Source of the DNA: Phytophthora sp. 'mugwort'
Taxonomy: Eukaryota > Oomycota > Peronosporomycetes > Peronosporales > Peronosporaceae
Reading direction: 5' to 3'
Assembly (NCBI GenBank): GCA_033558025.1
Contig: JAUCEF010000011.1
Location: forward strand, 1,426,001 to 1,490,000
DNA: 64,000 nt
Shown: positions 53,001-64,000 of the stretch, piece by piece
Numbering within the stretch: the first letter of the stretch is position 1
Layout of the letters: each line of letters opens with the position of its first letter
Notes under the pieces: generated by a model
What the model was told of the DNA's origin: nothing
The model's input: only the letters and a program-made list of their open reading frames with translations
The model's database searches: none
Program-made: the position numbers and the translations under genes

Positions 53001-56000
53001 ATGCCGGTTCATTTTTCGCGGTTCAACACTGGTTTGTGTGAAAGTGGTGTACCACTTCATCTCGTCAGGACGATAACTGGGCTGGTAGTAGTGATGTCAA
53101 AACTTATATGTTTCTTGCAAATTATATTATATTTGTCTGATTTTATGCGATACAGAAACTTGACTTGAACGACTTATTATGTTTTATGGGCTAAGCGTAC
53201 AACGCTTACCTCGACTGGCACAATGTCGATACAGTTGTGAATTGCTGTAATAGCGCAGATTAAGGTCAGCAACAGCAATGAACCGGCAGTAATGGAATGC
53301 TTACCCGTTATGCGAATTAATGCGATCTGTTAGGATACTATTTGAACCACGCGAACGAACACAGCGCATGGTAAACTATAATTTCTTAAAAAGAAACGGT
53401 ACCTAGCTGAAAAATCGCAACTCCGCAAATCCCAAAGCAACATATATTGCGTGAATTAAATCTGGTCTGTTGCTTAAATATTCTGAAATTGTTTTCAGCG
53501 CGTACTGCCATCCTAAATTATGTTGGCGCGGCGGATTCCTGTCAAATTTTGTGAGTTCATCAAAACCACGGGGTTTCTTTCAAAAAGCCAGTGAACACAT
53601 GCGCAGTGCAATAACAAAAACTCGATATCTCGACCTAGGGGATTTTGTTTGAGGAGGCGACATTAAGGAGGCCATTTCCGAGAAGGTTTATTTCAAGAAA
53701 AGAACAGTTTGTTCAGGCTTTGTACAATCCTTGATAATATCCAAGGCAAATTTACACAAAAATACAGCGTATCCGTTGCATTTTGACCATAATCCATCAG
53801 ACTGCTTGCATACAAAACACGAAGGTAAATAGAAAACCGTGTCCGTGCATTTCCGAAATGGCGCCCAAGACCAAACAACCTCTTCCAGTCTGGGGAAACT
53901 TGGTCGCCGGATTCCACCTCCATCCTTACGTCGTCAAGAGGCTGCAATAGGGGGCAGAATCTCGCACTACGTGCCCGTCTTTAAGGAAGTGGAAGGCCGC
54001 GCCGACGACCCGCGGCGTGAACAATCTCGCGTGAAGAAGTCTTGAGGGGCAATCGGACAGCTGAAGATTGCACTATGTATGGCGACAGAAACCTCGACGA
54101 TGCATAAACGCCGACTGCGCTTTCGTCATGTGTTCGCAGACCAACGGAAGCGATAAGATTCTCGCCAAGACTACCGCGCGCCGTCATGCTGCTACTAAGA
54201 TGAGGCATGCCGTCCGCGTGCCAGCCGGCATGATTTACGCTTTGAAGGAAGATGTACATCTTCGTGTTTTAGGCGGCTACATCGATGTCCGCGACGATAA
54301 TGCCGCCAGGGTCGTGAAAATTCGCGTCTGCATCTTTTTCGGAAACCGTCGAATCCACCGATATCGATCTTACCCAGGCCTGAAGCGGAAGCCCCCCTGG
54401 TGAACAGTGTTCTCCCTAGGCATAAAACCTGTCAGTTTATGTATCTGGAATCCAAATAGATAGAATCACAGAATACAGATTCTAGATTCCAACGAAATTC
54501 GTATGCACCACCACTACAGCACCAATAACCCTAGCTTGTGCAGATAACAAACAAAAAACGCGTCGGCGCACGGACAACAAGGTGGGTGAGTACAAATGTA
54601 ATGTGGGCAACCGATCTACACGGAGAGTAGTTCATTCAGGTTGCACGTGTTTCGCGGGAATAATGCGGTAGTACAAACTAGCTAACTATATTATCTAGTT
54701 AAATGCAAGGTAGGCCTAAGAACGTTTCCTTAAATGAATAATGTATTAGACAGTGGCAATAGAGGGGTCGGTAAAACCGAATCGGCCTGCAAAGGCTGAT
54801 GCCCTGAGCCACTCTCGGAGAATGGTAGAAAGCGAAACAGCTCACGGCATCCGCTGGCAGCGAGACCGAAGGAATAAGGGGGAAAGAATCGTGTCTCTTG
54901 GTGTTGAAGGCTCCCTTTTAGGTAAAACGTGAGTGCTGCTGGACGCCTGGTGAAGTGAGTCCGATACTGTTTAGGCGAGGGTGTTTCTAATCTGAGAGAA
55001 CGTTTTTAATCTGGCGAGGATACGGCGTATATCGCCTTTAGTAGAATGATTAAATCTCGTCCTCTGTATTGTGTCCTCGATTCTTATCATACAAACGAGG
55101 TCTTAGCCCTATCTTCTATCTCGACAATACATCTATTCACTGCAACGGACACGCTGCATTTTTGTATCTATTTTGTAAGATATTCTTGGGTAGTTTCCAG
55201 CTGATCTGGATACTGTACAAAGTCTGAACAAACTGTCCTTTCCTATGAAGTCCTCCTTAATCTTGCCCTTTTGCGGATGTTGACCCTGTCGGCGTGGAGA
55301 AGACTCGTGCAATCCTCCCGTTTGGTGCTAATCTATCAGTTGGGTTGAGCTGTATAATCGATTGTTGCACACCATTTCAATGTGAAGTGGCAAAAACGTT
55401 CAAAAAAGTAAAAAAGTAAAAGCAAAACGACATGAAATGAGGTGTGCCAGATGTTTATATTTATATCGCCTACTGAACCGATAGGCATGTCCTCATGACT
55501 CATACTGCTTCTGGATCACAGCCTCATGAAACTTCACCATGTACAGAGTACGTTGTAACACAACTCAGGGGGTAAATGGCTTTTCGGACAGTAGATCCAC
55601 TGCCATCAATAAGTATGCATCACGTACTTCTCAAGATTTAATCTCCTGTCCAAGTCAGTTGGCTTCATTAAATCCACTTTAGGAACTTTTGACGTATTGA
55701 TTTCATTTTCGCCACGTTAAACTTTTACATGGGTTGAAGGTATCACTCAACCACTCAAGAATAAATCGTTTGCTTCTCCATGGTACCTCATTTCGCATGT
55801 AGATAGTTGCATCCAATGTTTCCGACGAAGGTACATCGCTAATAACGCATATCCACTAGTGAAAATTACAAGACGGACGTGCGCCATGTATTCCGCATCA
55901 TAGACAGAGCAACCATATTTCGAATCGGTAGTTTTTCTCCACCCAAATGCTATTCGTAGTATGCTTGAAATGGTGGCGATGCCTGCCCCCAAGACGTGTG

Positions 56001-56059
56001 TCTTACCCACTGAGCGCGGTTTGACGTGCGTAATGGCAATAAGCCGGATCTGCCCGCAC
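53001..56059. other. Long stretch without an assigned gene
   Basis: 53180-53850 is AT-rich with nothing recognisable. 53858-54404 (plus) looks like decayed coding sequence: MAPKTKQPLPVWGNLVAGFH then stops, and a 111-codon frame (54068-54403) with TTARRHAATKMRHAVRVPAG and GGYIDVRDDNAARVVKI; no family recognised. 54750-55000 is GC-richer and could be a solo LTR or other repeat, but no boundaries were found. 55010-55740 has no ORF over 60 codons. Confidence 0.35.
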
Positions 56060-57560
56060 CATGGTTGGTAGCAATGCTAACCGGATCGACGCGAGTGCAG
56101 CATCTGCAAGTCGACGATCGTGCAATCCAAGAGGACGGGGTACAACAATCTAATTCGACACGAACAAGTCCACGACGGCTACTTACTGCAGGCCCGCAAC
56201 AACTAAGGGTAAGTTGAAGCCGACCCTCGAACTCTACATGGAGAAGGAGGCGTTCGGACACGCTAGTGTGGCTGGCCCTCGTCATGCTGTCCAACCTCCC
56301 GCTCCGCATCGTGGAGGACCCCGTCTTTCAGCGCAAGGTCAAAGCCAACAAAATCTCGTCCCCACCCAGTGCCATTGCATACTTCATACTGCTGAATGCG
56401 AACGTAAATCCGTTGGAAAGGCGATTCGGAGAATAAGTTTGCCATCGTGTTCACCGAAGTCGCTGAGCTCTGCTTTTGCATGTTCGACAGCTACTGTGGA
56501 CGCTGGTTGGTTCCTGAGCTTCACCCAGTTCCACAACCCAGGAAGCATGAAGGGCGAAGAGCACCTTGTGTGCCTGGACACCATCCTGGATCAGTTTATT
56601 TTCGACGCTACGGACCTGGCGTGCCTCGCTAGCGACAACATGACACAAATCGGTGCATCTCGAAGCGTAGGATCGTCCCGTTCGTCGGCTATGCTACGCA
56701 TTGCCTCAACATGGCCGTCAAGGTTCATTAAGGGCAAAGGCTGTGAAGCCGACACGAAGGGCCTCTCGTCACTCATGTGAAACTTCGCACGGTACCTCGA
56801 TGGGCATAGTTCGACGAGGCCGGTTATCCGTATAGGTCAGTCCTCTGCATGAGCTCCGTTGGACTGGCGCCTTCGACCTAATCGATCGATACACCAAGAC
56901 TCGCCCTTATATGTCCATGTTTGAATCTGACGTTGGCATCGACGTCAGACACGATTGCAACCCCGAAAGTCTACAATTCGAGTTTCAATACAAGAAGACA
57001 AGAGCGTGCAAGAGCTGATCCCCTCCGCCCCGGTGCCCGCCCCCTTATCGGACCTGAACCAGGAGCTCAATGTCTCCGCTACGCAACGAAGCAACTCCAG
57101 TCCCCCCCCCTTTCGTCACAGTGGCGTATGTTCGACATGAAGTTTCATGAGTAGGGTTGCATTAACGAGCAGCACCTGGGGACAGTTGCGAACTTATTCA
57201 AGTCGGAGGTGGTTGAGTACGTGCTCGCTAAGCCGAAAATAGGATGCCACTCACGAGGGCTGATAATGCTTCTGCTGTCCACCTCCTTCGAGAGCCGCTG
57301 GGCGCTGGTACAATGATTCCCCAGCGCGACGTCGAAGCAACAAAATAACGGTAAACGGTAGTCAAGCTAATTCGCGAGCTTAACCGCAAGGGAAACCAAA
57401 GTTGGCGGCGATTGCGCTTACATCGATACGGCGTGGATCCCGCCAATTCAGTCGTCTAACAAGGTGTCCCGCAGGTAATGATCAGCACGTCGTACTTGCG
57501 CCGGAGTTTTCACGTGGAGACCAAGTGCGCGCTACTCATGCAGCGTCTGAATTGGGGGAT
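56060..57560 (+). pseudogene. hAT transposase remnant, plus strand
   Basis: Decayed hAT element. 56085-56180 reads RRECSICKSTIVQSKRTGYN with a downstream IRHEQVHDGY, a BED-type zinc finger (C-x2-C..H-x4-H). 56266-56345 reads WLALVMLSNLPLRIVEDPVF, a typical hAT segment after the finger. 56460-56640 corresponds to the region around the first catalytic Asp (CMFDSYCGRWLV), with frames mixed. 57410-57470 reads GDCAYIDTAWIPPIQSSN, matching the YIDTxWIPPTSN motif before the C-terminal dimerisation domain, and 57480-57545 the start of that domain. Frame changes occur throughout. Distinct in orientation and sequence from the hAT at 61.5-63.1 kb. Confidence 0.6.
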
Positions 57561-57949
57561 TTCTCCATACACGACATCTCATGAGCCATCACAGAGGACA
57601 GAAGCAGTGGCAAACTCGAGGACGATAGCGACGATAGACTTGACGTGTAGACTGACAACACATTCGAGTGTGCGCGTACACCTCCGGCTTGTGCATATTG
57701 CCTGCAAAGATTGTTTCAATGCATTGCAATGATTGGAAAATTTATTTTTGCGTGCTCAACGAGAGCAATCCAATCTTTAATCTAGATTTTTACATTCAAA
57801 AAACGTTTTGCAATGGCATGTTTATTTCAATTTGTCGTACTGTTTTACCTGCAGCTAAAAACCGTTCTCAGACATGTTTTCAGAAACAAAGGTAAAATCT
57901 TCTAAAAATCTGAACGGGCCTGGAAAGCACACATCCACAACAATCTACA

Positions 57950-58162
57950 ATGCTTTTGCTCTCGCTAGGAACAGTGGCACATTCATCACAACTACTGGTC
58001 AATCTGCCTGAGGGGGATGAAGCCTGCTACTTTGTGTCTACACTTTTGCCCGACCAAGATGGTGCTACTCAACTCCAATTCGGATTATTTAAAACAGTGA
58101 AAGCGGAAACTTCGACAAGCAAAAATTATATTACGATCGAAAAGCAGAATGGCGAAAACTAA
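57950..58162 (+). pseudogene. Small ORF related to an inverted copy at 59.6 kb
   Basis: A 70-codon frame with NLPEGDEACYFVSTLLPDQD followed by GATQLQFG. A related sequence on the minus strand at 59770-59567 reads LSPDGSCIRAFIDYS..PSPDQDGAIQLQCG. DNA around CGACCAAGATGGTGCT is identical in both. No family recognised. The two copies flank the second Tc1-like remnant in opposite orientation. Confidence 0.35.
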
Positions 58163-58225
58163 GAGGTCAGTTGGGCCCACGAAACTACTCGAGCTTAGGT
58201 GCCGTACTGCATGTCTTCCGTGCGT

Positions 58226-59280
58226 TCAGCAGCGGCAACAGCATGCTAACAATGTAGCACCATCTTGTTCACAAGCCGCAACTCGATGCAGCTGATCAAA
58301 CGCTTCAACGCGCGCTCTTAAATCGCCATTCGTGCTGCCGCGATCGCCCGGCGAGGCCGAACAGCAATTAGCTCCTCGCGAGACAAGTCGAGTTAACCTT
58401 AATCTTGGCCTTGAGAACGCTGAAATAACCATTAGCATGAGATCCGCAGCCTGCCAGTCATCCATGCGTGCACAACAAAAATAATAATTGCGGCTTACCT
58501 TCGAGGCCTTGCCCTTCTCGTAGATTTCGTCAATGAAATCCGCATTGACATCCATCCGGATGCTGCCCCGTTCCAGGCGATAATGCACCAGCCCCACCTT
58601 CGTCGAAACGGGAAATTGCACCTACAAATTGGCACCTTTGGTTGGGGGTAACACGACCGTCGCTATCTCGCCGCGTTTATCACGCCCTTGATTGCGCTTA
58701 CAGTTCACGTTTAAATTGGTTTTCGTCCCAGTATACGATGAAGTGTCTCTCATCTATGTGCTTCCGCAGTTCTTTGGCAAATGTCATCCGCTTTGCCTTG
58801 TTGACCACATTGTTGCATGTCATAGGCTCTACGTGAGCCTACACAAGTAAGACCAAATTCACATGTACAGTAGTTTGCATGTCGTACACCATTACATAGC
58901 AGATCTACGCGGACCTAGACCATTAAGACCAAATTCACCTGTATAGTTAGTTCGCATGTCTTACACTATTACATGACACATAAACATACCTGTTGCGTGG
59001 TGTAAAGCATACCAATCAGCTTGTTGCTGATAGTTGTCGTGCTCAGATCCACGTCGAAGGCGAACCGATTCATGTCCCTCATTGCGTTGAGGGCACACGT
59101 AGAGTTATCGTTCCGGTACTCCTCGAGAGCAGCTCATTTCCAGAATCCATTTGACGCAGGAACTTCGCTCTCCTCCACGTGGACGCAGCTCTACTCGCCG
59201 AGAGTCGACATTCTCGCGGGTCGAGGTCGGGGGGATCCCATTGTGGGCGGCAACGGGCATCCGTCGTCGCCACTGCGCTA
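58226..59280 (-). pseudogene. Second Tc1/mariner-like transposase remnant
   Basis: Minus strand. 59200-59100 holds a damaged N-terminal HTH end (RPRGGERSSCVKWILEM). 59100-58990 reads NAMRDMNRFAFDVDLSTTTI and KLIGMLYTTQQ, then a GT donor; an acceptor just before 58840 defines an intron of about 150 nt. 58840-58690 reads HVEPMTCNNVVNKAKRMTFA and FIVYWDENQFKREL, the first catalytic Asp region (WDENQF for the usual DETNF). 58621-58500 reads VQFPVSTKVGLVHYRLERGS and RMDVNADFIDEIYEKGK. Later catalytic residues are not recognisable. A stop after FKREL and frame shifts show it is inactive. Confidence 0.65.
58845..58982. repeat. Imperfect tandem duplication, about 55-bp units
   Basis: AAGACCAAATTCACATGTACAG.. 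at 58847 and AAGACCAAATTCACCTGTATAG.. at about 58924 are similar over about 55 bp (both end ..ACA(C/T)TATTACAT(A/G)-like). They lie within the intron of the Tc1-like remnant. Confidence 0.6.
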
Positions 59281-61497
59281 GGAGTCGAGCAGGCGGCTCG
59301 GGCGGCGACTGGGTGCGGGGATCTTTGCATCGTGCGGCGGGGGAGGAGGGGTCGCTTGCGCTGTGCGTTCGAAAGAAGGTTGTTGAGAAGCGAGAGGGAC
59401 CAGCATTGTCGGGGGATCTCCCGCCCATAGCTAGCTGAAAGCGCGCGGCGACGTTTTCGCGCGCGCGACAACGTTCTCGCCCAACCTAAACTGGTCTCGT
59501 TTCGCGCTCGCTCCTCACCCACCTCATACTACGATTAATTCACTTTGGACGTCAGGGAGACGTTTACATAACAATATCGTGAAATGGCAGATATTCTAAT
59601 GTAATGGTTAGGTTGATTTCCGAAATATTGTAGGCTTCACCACATTGAAGTTGGATAGCACCATCTTGGTCGGGCGAAGGTGTCATGAGCAGCGGAGAGG
59701 AGGACGACATGGGAGAATAGTCAATGAACGCTCTGATACAGCTGCCATCTGGCGACAAATAGCAACGTAACCACAACAATGCTGGGAGGGCGAGCTTTGA
59801 CGATGGCGTGGATGGATCGTCAGACATCCCGGCTAGCATGTACGCCCTGGTTGACCTTATTATACACAGCCCATGTGATAGCGATGATGCCTGCAATGCC
59901 TCTTCACGAACTATCAATGACCTCTTCCATCCCCTCAAATTAAATATCGCTGTTGCACCGACAGAAAGTGGCGCACCCGCTATGCACGTCGAGCCTAGCG
60001 CGGGTACGTTTAACCTTTTAGGGAAGACCGACAAAAATCCAGATTACGGAAGAGGGTACGATAATGAGATGAAAAGCCCCCCCCCCTTCGCAGCTCATGC
60101 CTCGCCTGCGGAAAAACAGGAACGACGCAAACCGGTGGAATTCTCGAAAACGCGACCAACTTGTATCACTACCGACAATTTGAGTCGCCTTTCTTAAGAG
60201 TTTTAAGATGCGTCCTGACCTGGCGAGCCCCTTGAGTCTTCAATACCGACTTGATGCAGAACCGAAAAACCTGGTTACTCAACATCCACTGGTCCGAGTG
60301 TAGATTCTGGATACTCTGCGACTGACTTCAGAGCCTCCTCGGCGCATGATGTGGCAACGGTGAATGTTGTACCCAATCTGCTGGCGCATTATGCAAGGAT
60401 CGCGATGATGGCTCGCTAGAGGCGGGTGGCCAAAAGAACTTGAAGCATCTGACCAAGAGTATCAATGATAAGTTTACGGACGCCGGATCAAATGATCCTT
60501 GCAAGTGCAGACTCGATTGCTTTTATATAAAGACTACCTCAACTCAGCATCTGCCCATTATTGCTCAGACAACGACAGAAAAGCCCAGTAACTAAAATAA
60601 TCCGCGCGACCGCAGCACACCACGAGTGACCTATCCAGGAAGCTACTCTAGTTCAGTACACTATAAACCAATTTTATCTAATCGCATGAGTTGACACATC
60701 GAATATTAATCAATTAAATCACAAAGATAATGACTGGTTTGGCGGCATTCGACGAGATTTTGGCGCAAATCTAGATCCTTAAGAGTCCAAGCCACTCACT
60801 TTTCAAAGCGATCTTCGATGTCCGCCACTCCAAGATGATTCAAGCAACGCACATATCTCACCGAAGCGACACGATCTTCGATTCATGCTGACGTCAGTGC
60901 CAATGAAGTCTCCACCGCCTTTGGCTACCCATCCCATACTGTGCAAGACTGGATAGCCCAAAAAGACGTCATCTTCGACTTCAAGGGGACACATGCAAGC
61001 AAGTCGAGCAACGGACAGGACGAAAGGAGGTCATCCTGTTCGTCTACTGACTTATTACTTTATAAGGGACATGCATCGGGACGGAGAAGTACGTATTCGT
61101 TTGTCCCGACTAATCTTTGCTATAACTTGTATGTACTATCATAATGTTAGAGTGCATAAAATCGACCCCAGACGCTAGTTTAATAGTTACGTGTCTTGCA
61201 AGAAAGTTTGGTCCCAGCTGACAATGCTATTGTGCGTATAATCCAGTGATTCTCGAAATGAAGCGTCAAACCTAAACTTGTTGTATTATTTGGTGCTATA
61301 TTATTCTTTTTAGATTAACACAGGCGCGGATTTACTGTTCAAGATGCTCAGCACAGGGATCGGAAATTCAGTTGGGTATTATATTGACTAGCTGGTGCTA
61401 CCGATAATAATCACTGCAGTAGGAGAACTATCAATAATACTTACTGCAATTACTGCCTACGCATCATCGGAGTCAGAGTCGGCACCATAGCAGTCAC
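59281..61497. other. Unassigned region including inverted copy of the 58-kb ORF
   Basis: 59280-59520 is GC-rich with overlapping open frames on both strands, none recognised. 59770-59567 (minus) is the partner of the 57.95-kb ORF. 59808-60197 (plus) is an open frame of 130 codons ending GKTDKNPDYGRGYDNEMKSP and SPAEKQERRKPVEFSKTRP, unassigned. 60994-60803 (minus) reads VFLGYPVLHSMGWVAKGG, which could be a retroelement protease tail but is too short to call. 61200-61490 is AT-rich. Confidence 0.3.
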
Positions 61498-63120
61498 TTA
61501 TGTCAGCGCCGACAAGGGACGCTTTGCTCCACATTGTGCTGTTTGCATGCAGAAAGGTGATGAGCCCAAAGTGTGCTGGGGAAGGCGTGATCGCGACGGG
61601 GTGAGGATGAGTTTGTACTGAGAGAATAAGCGCTCACACCTCATGCTGGTGGTGGCGGTGGTAGTGGTGGTGAGGGGGGGGGGTGAAGGGGGGGGGGTGA
61701 AGGGGGGGGGTGAAGGGGGGGGGTGAAGGGGGGGGGTGAAGGGGGGGGGTGAAGGGGGGGGGTGAAGGGGGGGGGTGAAGGGGGGGGTGAAGACGCTTGA
61801 GGAATGTGGTGTTCTAGTACACCGAGCGACTTTCGAATCTCTTTTTCTTGTCATCGCGAAGAATTTCCTGACAAAGTCGCCGTGCCCAGATTGTCTCTTC
61901 CTACTTGTCAGTTGATGCTCAGGCTCCGCTTCAACGCGAAAGCCGCTCACCGCCTTCGCTTCGGCTGCATTTAAGGGGACGTCATTAAGTACCTTCGCCA
62001 CGGCGGCCTCAAGGTCCGGCAAGTGTACAACGCTGGCGGCGGGCTTCAGATACTTGGCTGTAGATGGGTACTTTTCAATCACCGAATCAAAGTGCACCCA
62101 AACATCGGCTAGCGTCCGGCGTTCAGCATGCAGCGCTACCGTAACACTGTGCAGCACTTTTTTTTTTCATGTCACCAAACAGCTTCTCAATCTTGCGATG
62201 ACGAGCCACACGAGGCACGAGATCCTCAACACCAGGGACCTTCTTCGCAGCGTCGCGGATTCGCATATAACGCTCCAACATGTCGTAAACTGACGACCAT
62301 CGCGTTACTTTCATTCGCACGGGTCAGAGGCTGGTATACTTAGCCAAGTCAGTACTATTGGCGTAATGCCGCAGTTGAACCGTCGGGTTGTTGACTTCTT
62401 CGAGCAGTGGCTGATGATTGGTCAAAATGCGTTAAACCGCCAAGTTGAACGTATGGCTTGCACAGCCAATCAGCGGCACTTCCATCTTAGTGGCGATCAG
62501 TCGATGGGTAGCACAGTTGTTCCGCACTAGGAACTTGACCATCGACGTCTCCTTGTCGTACAGACTCAGTACGCTTCTGATAGAATCGATGTGGTCGTCA
62601 GCAGTGAGACCATCGGTCAGCGAACAGATGGACAGCAAAGCTAGTTGCACCTCTTCACCGCTCTCGTACCCGGTATACAGACCCAGAGAGTGCAGCGATC
62701 TACTCGACCGTCCATCGAAGAGAAGCCCAAACCGCTCGCCCATATCGCGTCCTAGACGCTCGCTAAGTCCCTTTTGTCACCGACTTCATGAACTTGAGTA
62801 GCGTCTTGGACGAGACGGGGTGATTTGGAGGGTCAGCGGGTCGTCCCCTTCGGCGAGAGCATCGTTCCGCATGACCACCCAGCGCATCCACAGGTAGAGT
62901 TGCCGCATTCGCGCGTCCAGAAGCCCGTAGTGCTCTAGTGAGCCGGGCGTCCGAGCTCGGCAGTCGTCGTAGGTGACCTCGAAGTCAGGATGCCTGTCGT
63001 GAAGGTGCCCGAGGAGGTTTGAGTAGCCGGTGACCGCAGCCTGCCGGCGCTCGACAGAGCAAATCTTGTACTCGAACTTGTCATCCCAAGGGATCCGTAG
63101 AAGAAAGAGGTAATGCTGTG
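61498..63120 (-). pseudogene. hAT transposase with in-frame minisatellite
   Basis: Minus-strand hAT transposase, frameshifted. 63100-62950 encodes a degenerate BED-like finger (KFEYKICSVERRQAAVTGYS, GHLHDRHPDF). 62743-62432 reads [20 protein letters not shown] with the first catalytic Asp, and [20 protein letters not shown] followed by [13 protein letters not shown]; the Asp usual in DNC-x-TN is Asn here. 62320-62123 reads VTRWSSVYDMLERYMRIRDA. 62157-61800 continues DVWVHFDSVIEKYPSTAKYL and AVAKVLNDVPLNAAEAKAV. The C-terminal dimerisation domain (MRCERLFSQYKLILTPSRSR) follows at about 61645-61580, separated by a proline-rich stretch made by the 13-bp minisatellite. Frame breaks lie near 62430 and 62150. 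Confidence 0.78.
61672..61794. repeat. G-rich 13-bp minisatellite (TGAAG plus G run)
   Basis: About ten head-to-tail units of TGAAGGGGGGGGG on the plus strand with small length variation, flanked by a GGT/GTG-rich microsatellite (61645-61671). It lies in frame within the hAT C-terminal coding region; because 13 is not a multiple of 3 the frame rotates (FTPP, LHPP, PSPP) but never stops. Long G runs would favour G-quadruplex formation. Confidence 0.9.
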
Positions 63121-63530
63121 GCTGCTAGAGCGCATGTCGGTTGGTAGAAGAGGGTGAGGATGAGGAGGGGAAGAGGGGGGGGAGGGGCTAGCTTGCGAAG
63201 GGTGTTGGAAACTCAAAATGAAGTCCCTGCAAAGTGCTAGGTTGACGACAGCCACCAATTTGATGTGGAGCATGCCGCGTGAAATGCGGCTCGGTGGCGC
63301 TGCAGTGGTACTAAAAACATCACAGCGACGAGCAATCGTCTTCGCTGAAATGGCCAATATCGTTATTATTGTGAAGTACGAGTATTTTATTAACACTTCG
63401 ACTTCGACACCGTCAATGATTATATTGTATCCAGTAAACTACTGTTGGAATATATTATTTTATTCTATCTCTGGCTCAGCACACGAAAGAGACGGCTACT
63501 GACCCGGAAGATACCTGAGAAAGTTTGCGG
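63121..63530. other. Spacer right of the hAT remnant
   Basis: Purine-rich run (about 63145-63187). No recognised gene; probably includes the 5' end of the hAT element. Confidence 0.35.
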
Positions 63531-63539
63531 TTGAGTCTT

Positions 63540-64000
63540 GAAGAAAGCACGAAGGTCGATTTACCGCATCAACGATGTAAACGTCGACGAAAGCCGTCTA
63601 CTTCGACACTCCACAGAAGCATATTTTGGCGGAAATAGGTCGCAAGGGATCTGCCAAGGTTAAGTACACTGATAAGCCCTCAGCAAGATTGACCGCTGTA
63701 CTGACAATACGGGCTGATGGTACGTGTCGAGTGTGATACGTTTTATAGTAACGTTAGAGGGGGGTTACCCCATTTCGGTTTGTTTGTATCATGAAAGGAA
63801 AATCCAGGGGCTCCACCGAGACAAACAATCTACTGACGCCCTTAAGGGCGATGTCCATGTGTACTGCGACCAGGAACAAGGCTGGAAGGACAGTAGGGCA
63901 TGGAAAATCTACTCCAAGGAGCTGACAAAGTATATAATAGACTGTCCCTCCGTCCTTCTTGCCGACAATTTTGACTGCATGTATCCGCAGAAGGCCAGAC
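63540..64000 (+). pseudogene. DDE_1 (Tigger/jerky-like) transposase fragment, runs off window
   Basis: Plus-strand fragment of a DDE_1 transposase different from the 38-45 kb copy. 63570-63600 reads INDVNVDESR with the first catalytic Asp; after a frame change, 63600-63720 reads YFDTPQKHILAEIGRKGSAK and KPSARLTAVLTIRADGT. 63840-64000 reads GDVHVYCDQEQGWKDSRAWK and IIDCPSVLLADNFDCMYPQK, the region of the second catalytic Asp (ADNFDC). Several frame changes; the C-terminus lies beyond the window. Confidence 0.6.

Noticed and set aside
53858..54404. Possible ribosomal-protein-like pseudogene
   Set aside because: Basic composition (MAPKTKQ.., TTARRHAATKMRH) suggested it, but no specific ribosomal protein could be matched and the frame is broken; left as unassigned.
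54750..55000. Possible structured RNA or solo LTR
   Set aside because: No TG..CA ends with target duplication, no box elements or recognisable fold could be established by eye.
61498..61830. Proline-rich secreted or cell-wall-like protein
   Set aside because: The proline-rich stretch is only the translation of the G/C minisatellite within a hAT transposase.
1..64000. tRNA, rRNA or CRISPR arrays
   Set aside because: No regular repeat-spacer arrays and no tRNA-like T-arm/anticodon arrangement or rRNA sequence were seen; CRISPR would not be expected in this kind of genome.

Overview
The window looks like nuclear DNA of an oomycete, most likely Phytophthora or a close relative. It carries several members of an oomycete-type START-like/'M96 mating-specific' protein family. 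Its wrecked transposases (MULE, piggyBac-like, Tigger/pogo-like, Tc1/mariner-like, hAT, Harbinger-like) and its LINE have the sequence style I associate with Phytophthora repeats. Introns are few and short with GT..AG ends, and no housekeeping gene was recognised. This assignment rests on recognition of sequence style, not on a search.

Layout. 0.3-8.5 kb: a pogo-type HTH scrap, a decayed piggyBac-like transposase and a decayed MULE. 9.9-19.1 kb: three apparently intact START-like family genes (A plus strand, B and C minus strand), with a 5'-truncated LINE bounded by a 17-bp target-site duplication between B and C. 19-31 kb: Harbinger-like and MULE remnants plus several unassigned decayed ORFs. 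32.5-37.7 kb: a minus-strand Ty3/gypsy element with a 5-bp duplication (GCTGT), a degenerate pol, a truncated 5' LTR and an unusual coding-like ORF on the opposite strand. 38.2-45.5 kb: a Tigger/pogo-like DNA transposon with inverted termini and TA flanks. It is interrupted by a young Ty1/copia element with near-identical 287-bp LTRs, a GGTAA duplication and one intact polyprotein frame. 46.3-51.2 kb: a second cluster of the START-like family (D with one frameshift, a fragment F, and intact E). 51.5-64 kb: two Tc1/mariner-like, two hAT and one DDE_1-type remnant, plus a G-rich 13-bp minisatellite inside one hAT reading frame.

How the parts relate. The likely host genes are the START-like family members. 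The best preserved ones have a KKRRR nuclear-localisation-like patch, an RPRGRPR AT-hook (D and E), a coiled coil and a long C-terminal domain, which suggests chromatin-associated or regulatory proteins. A and B contain introns; C, D and E have none. One A/B intron sits exactly at the residue pair His-Glu that is continuous in C-E, so precise intron loss, possibly by retroposition, is a reasonable hypothesis. Nearly everything else is transposon debris at different stages of decay, with the copia element the youngest.
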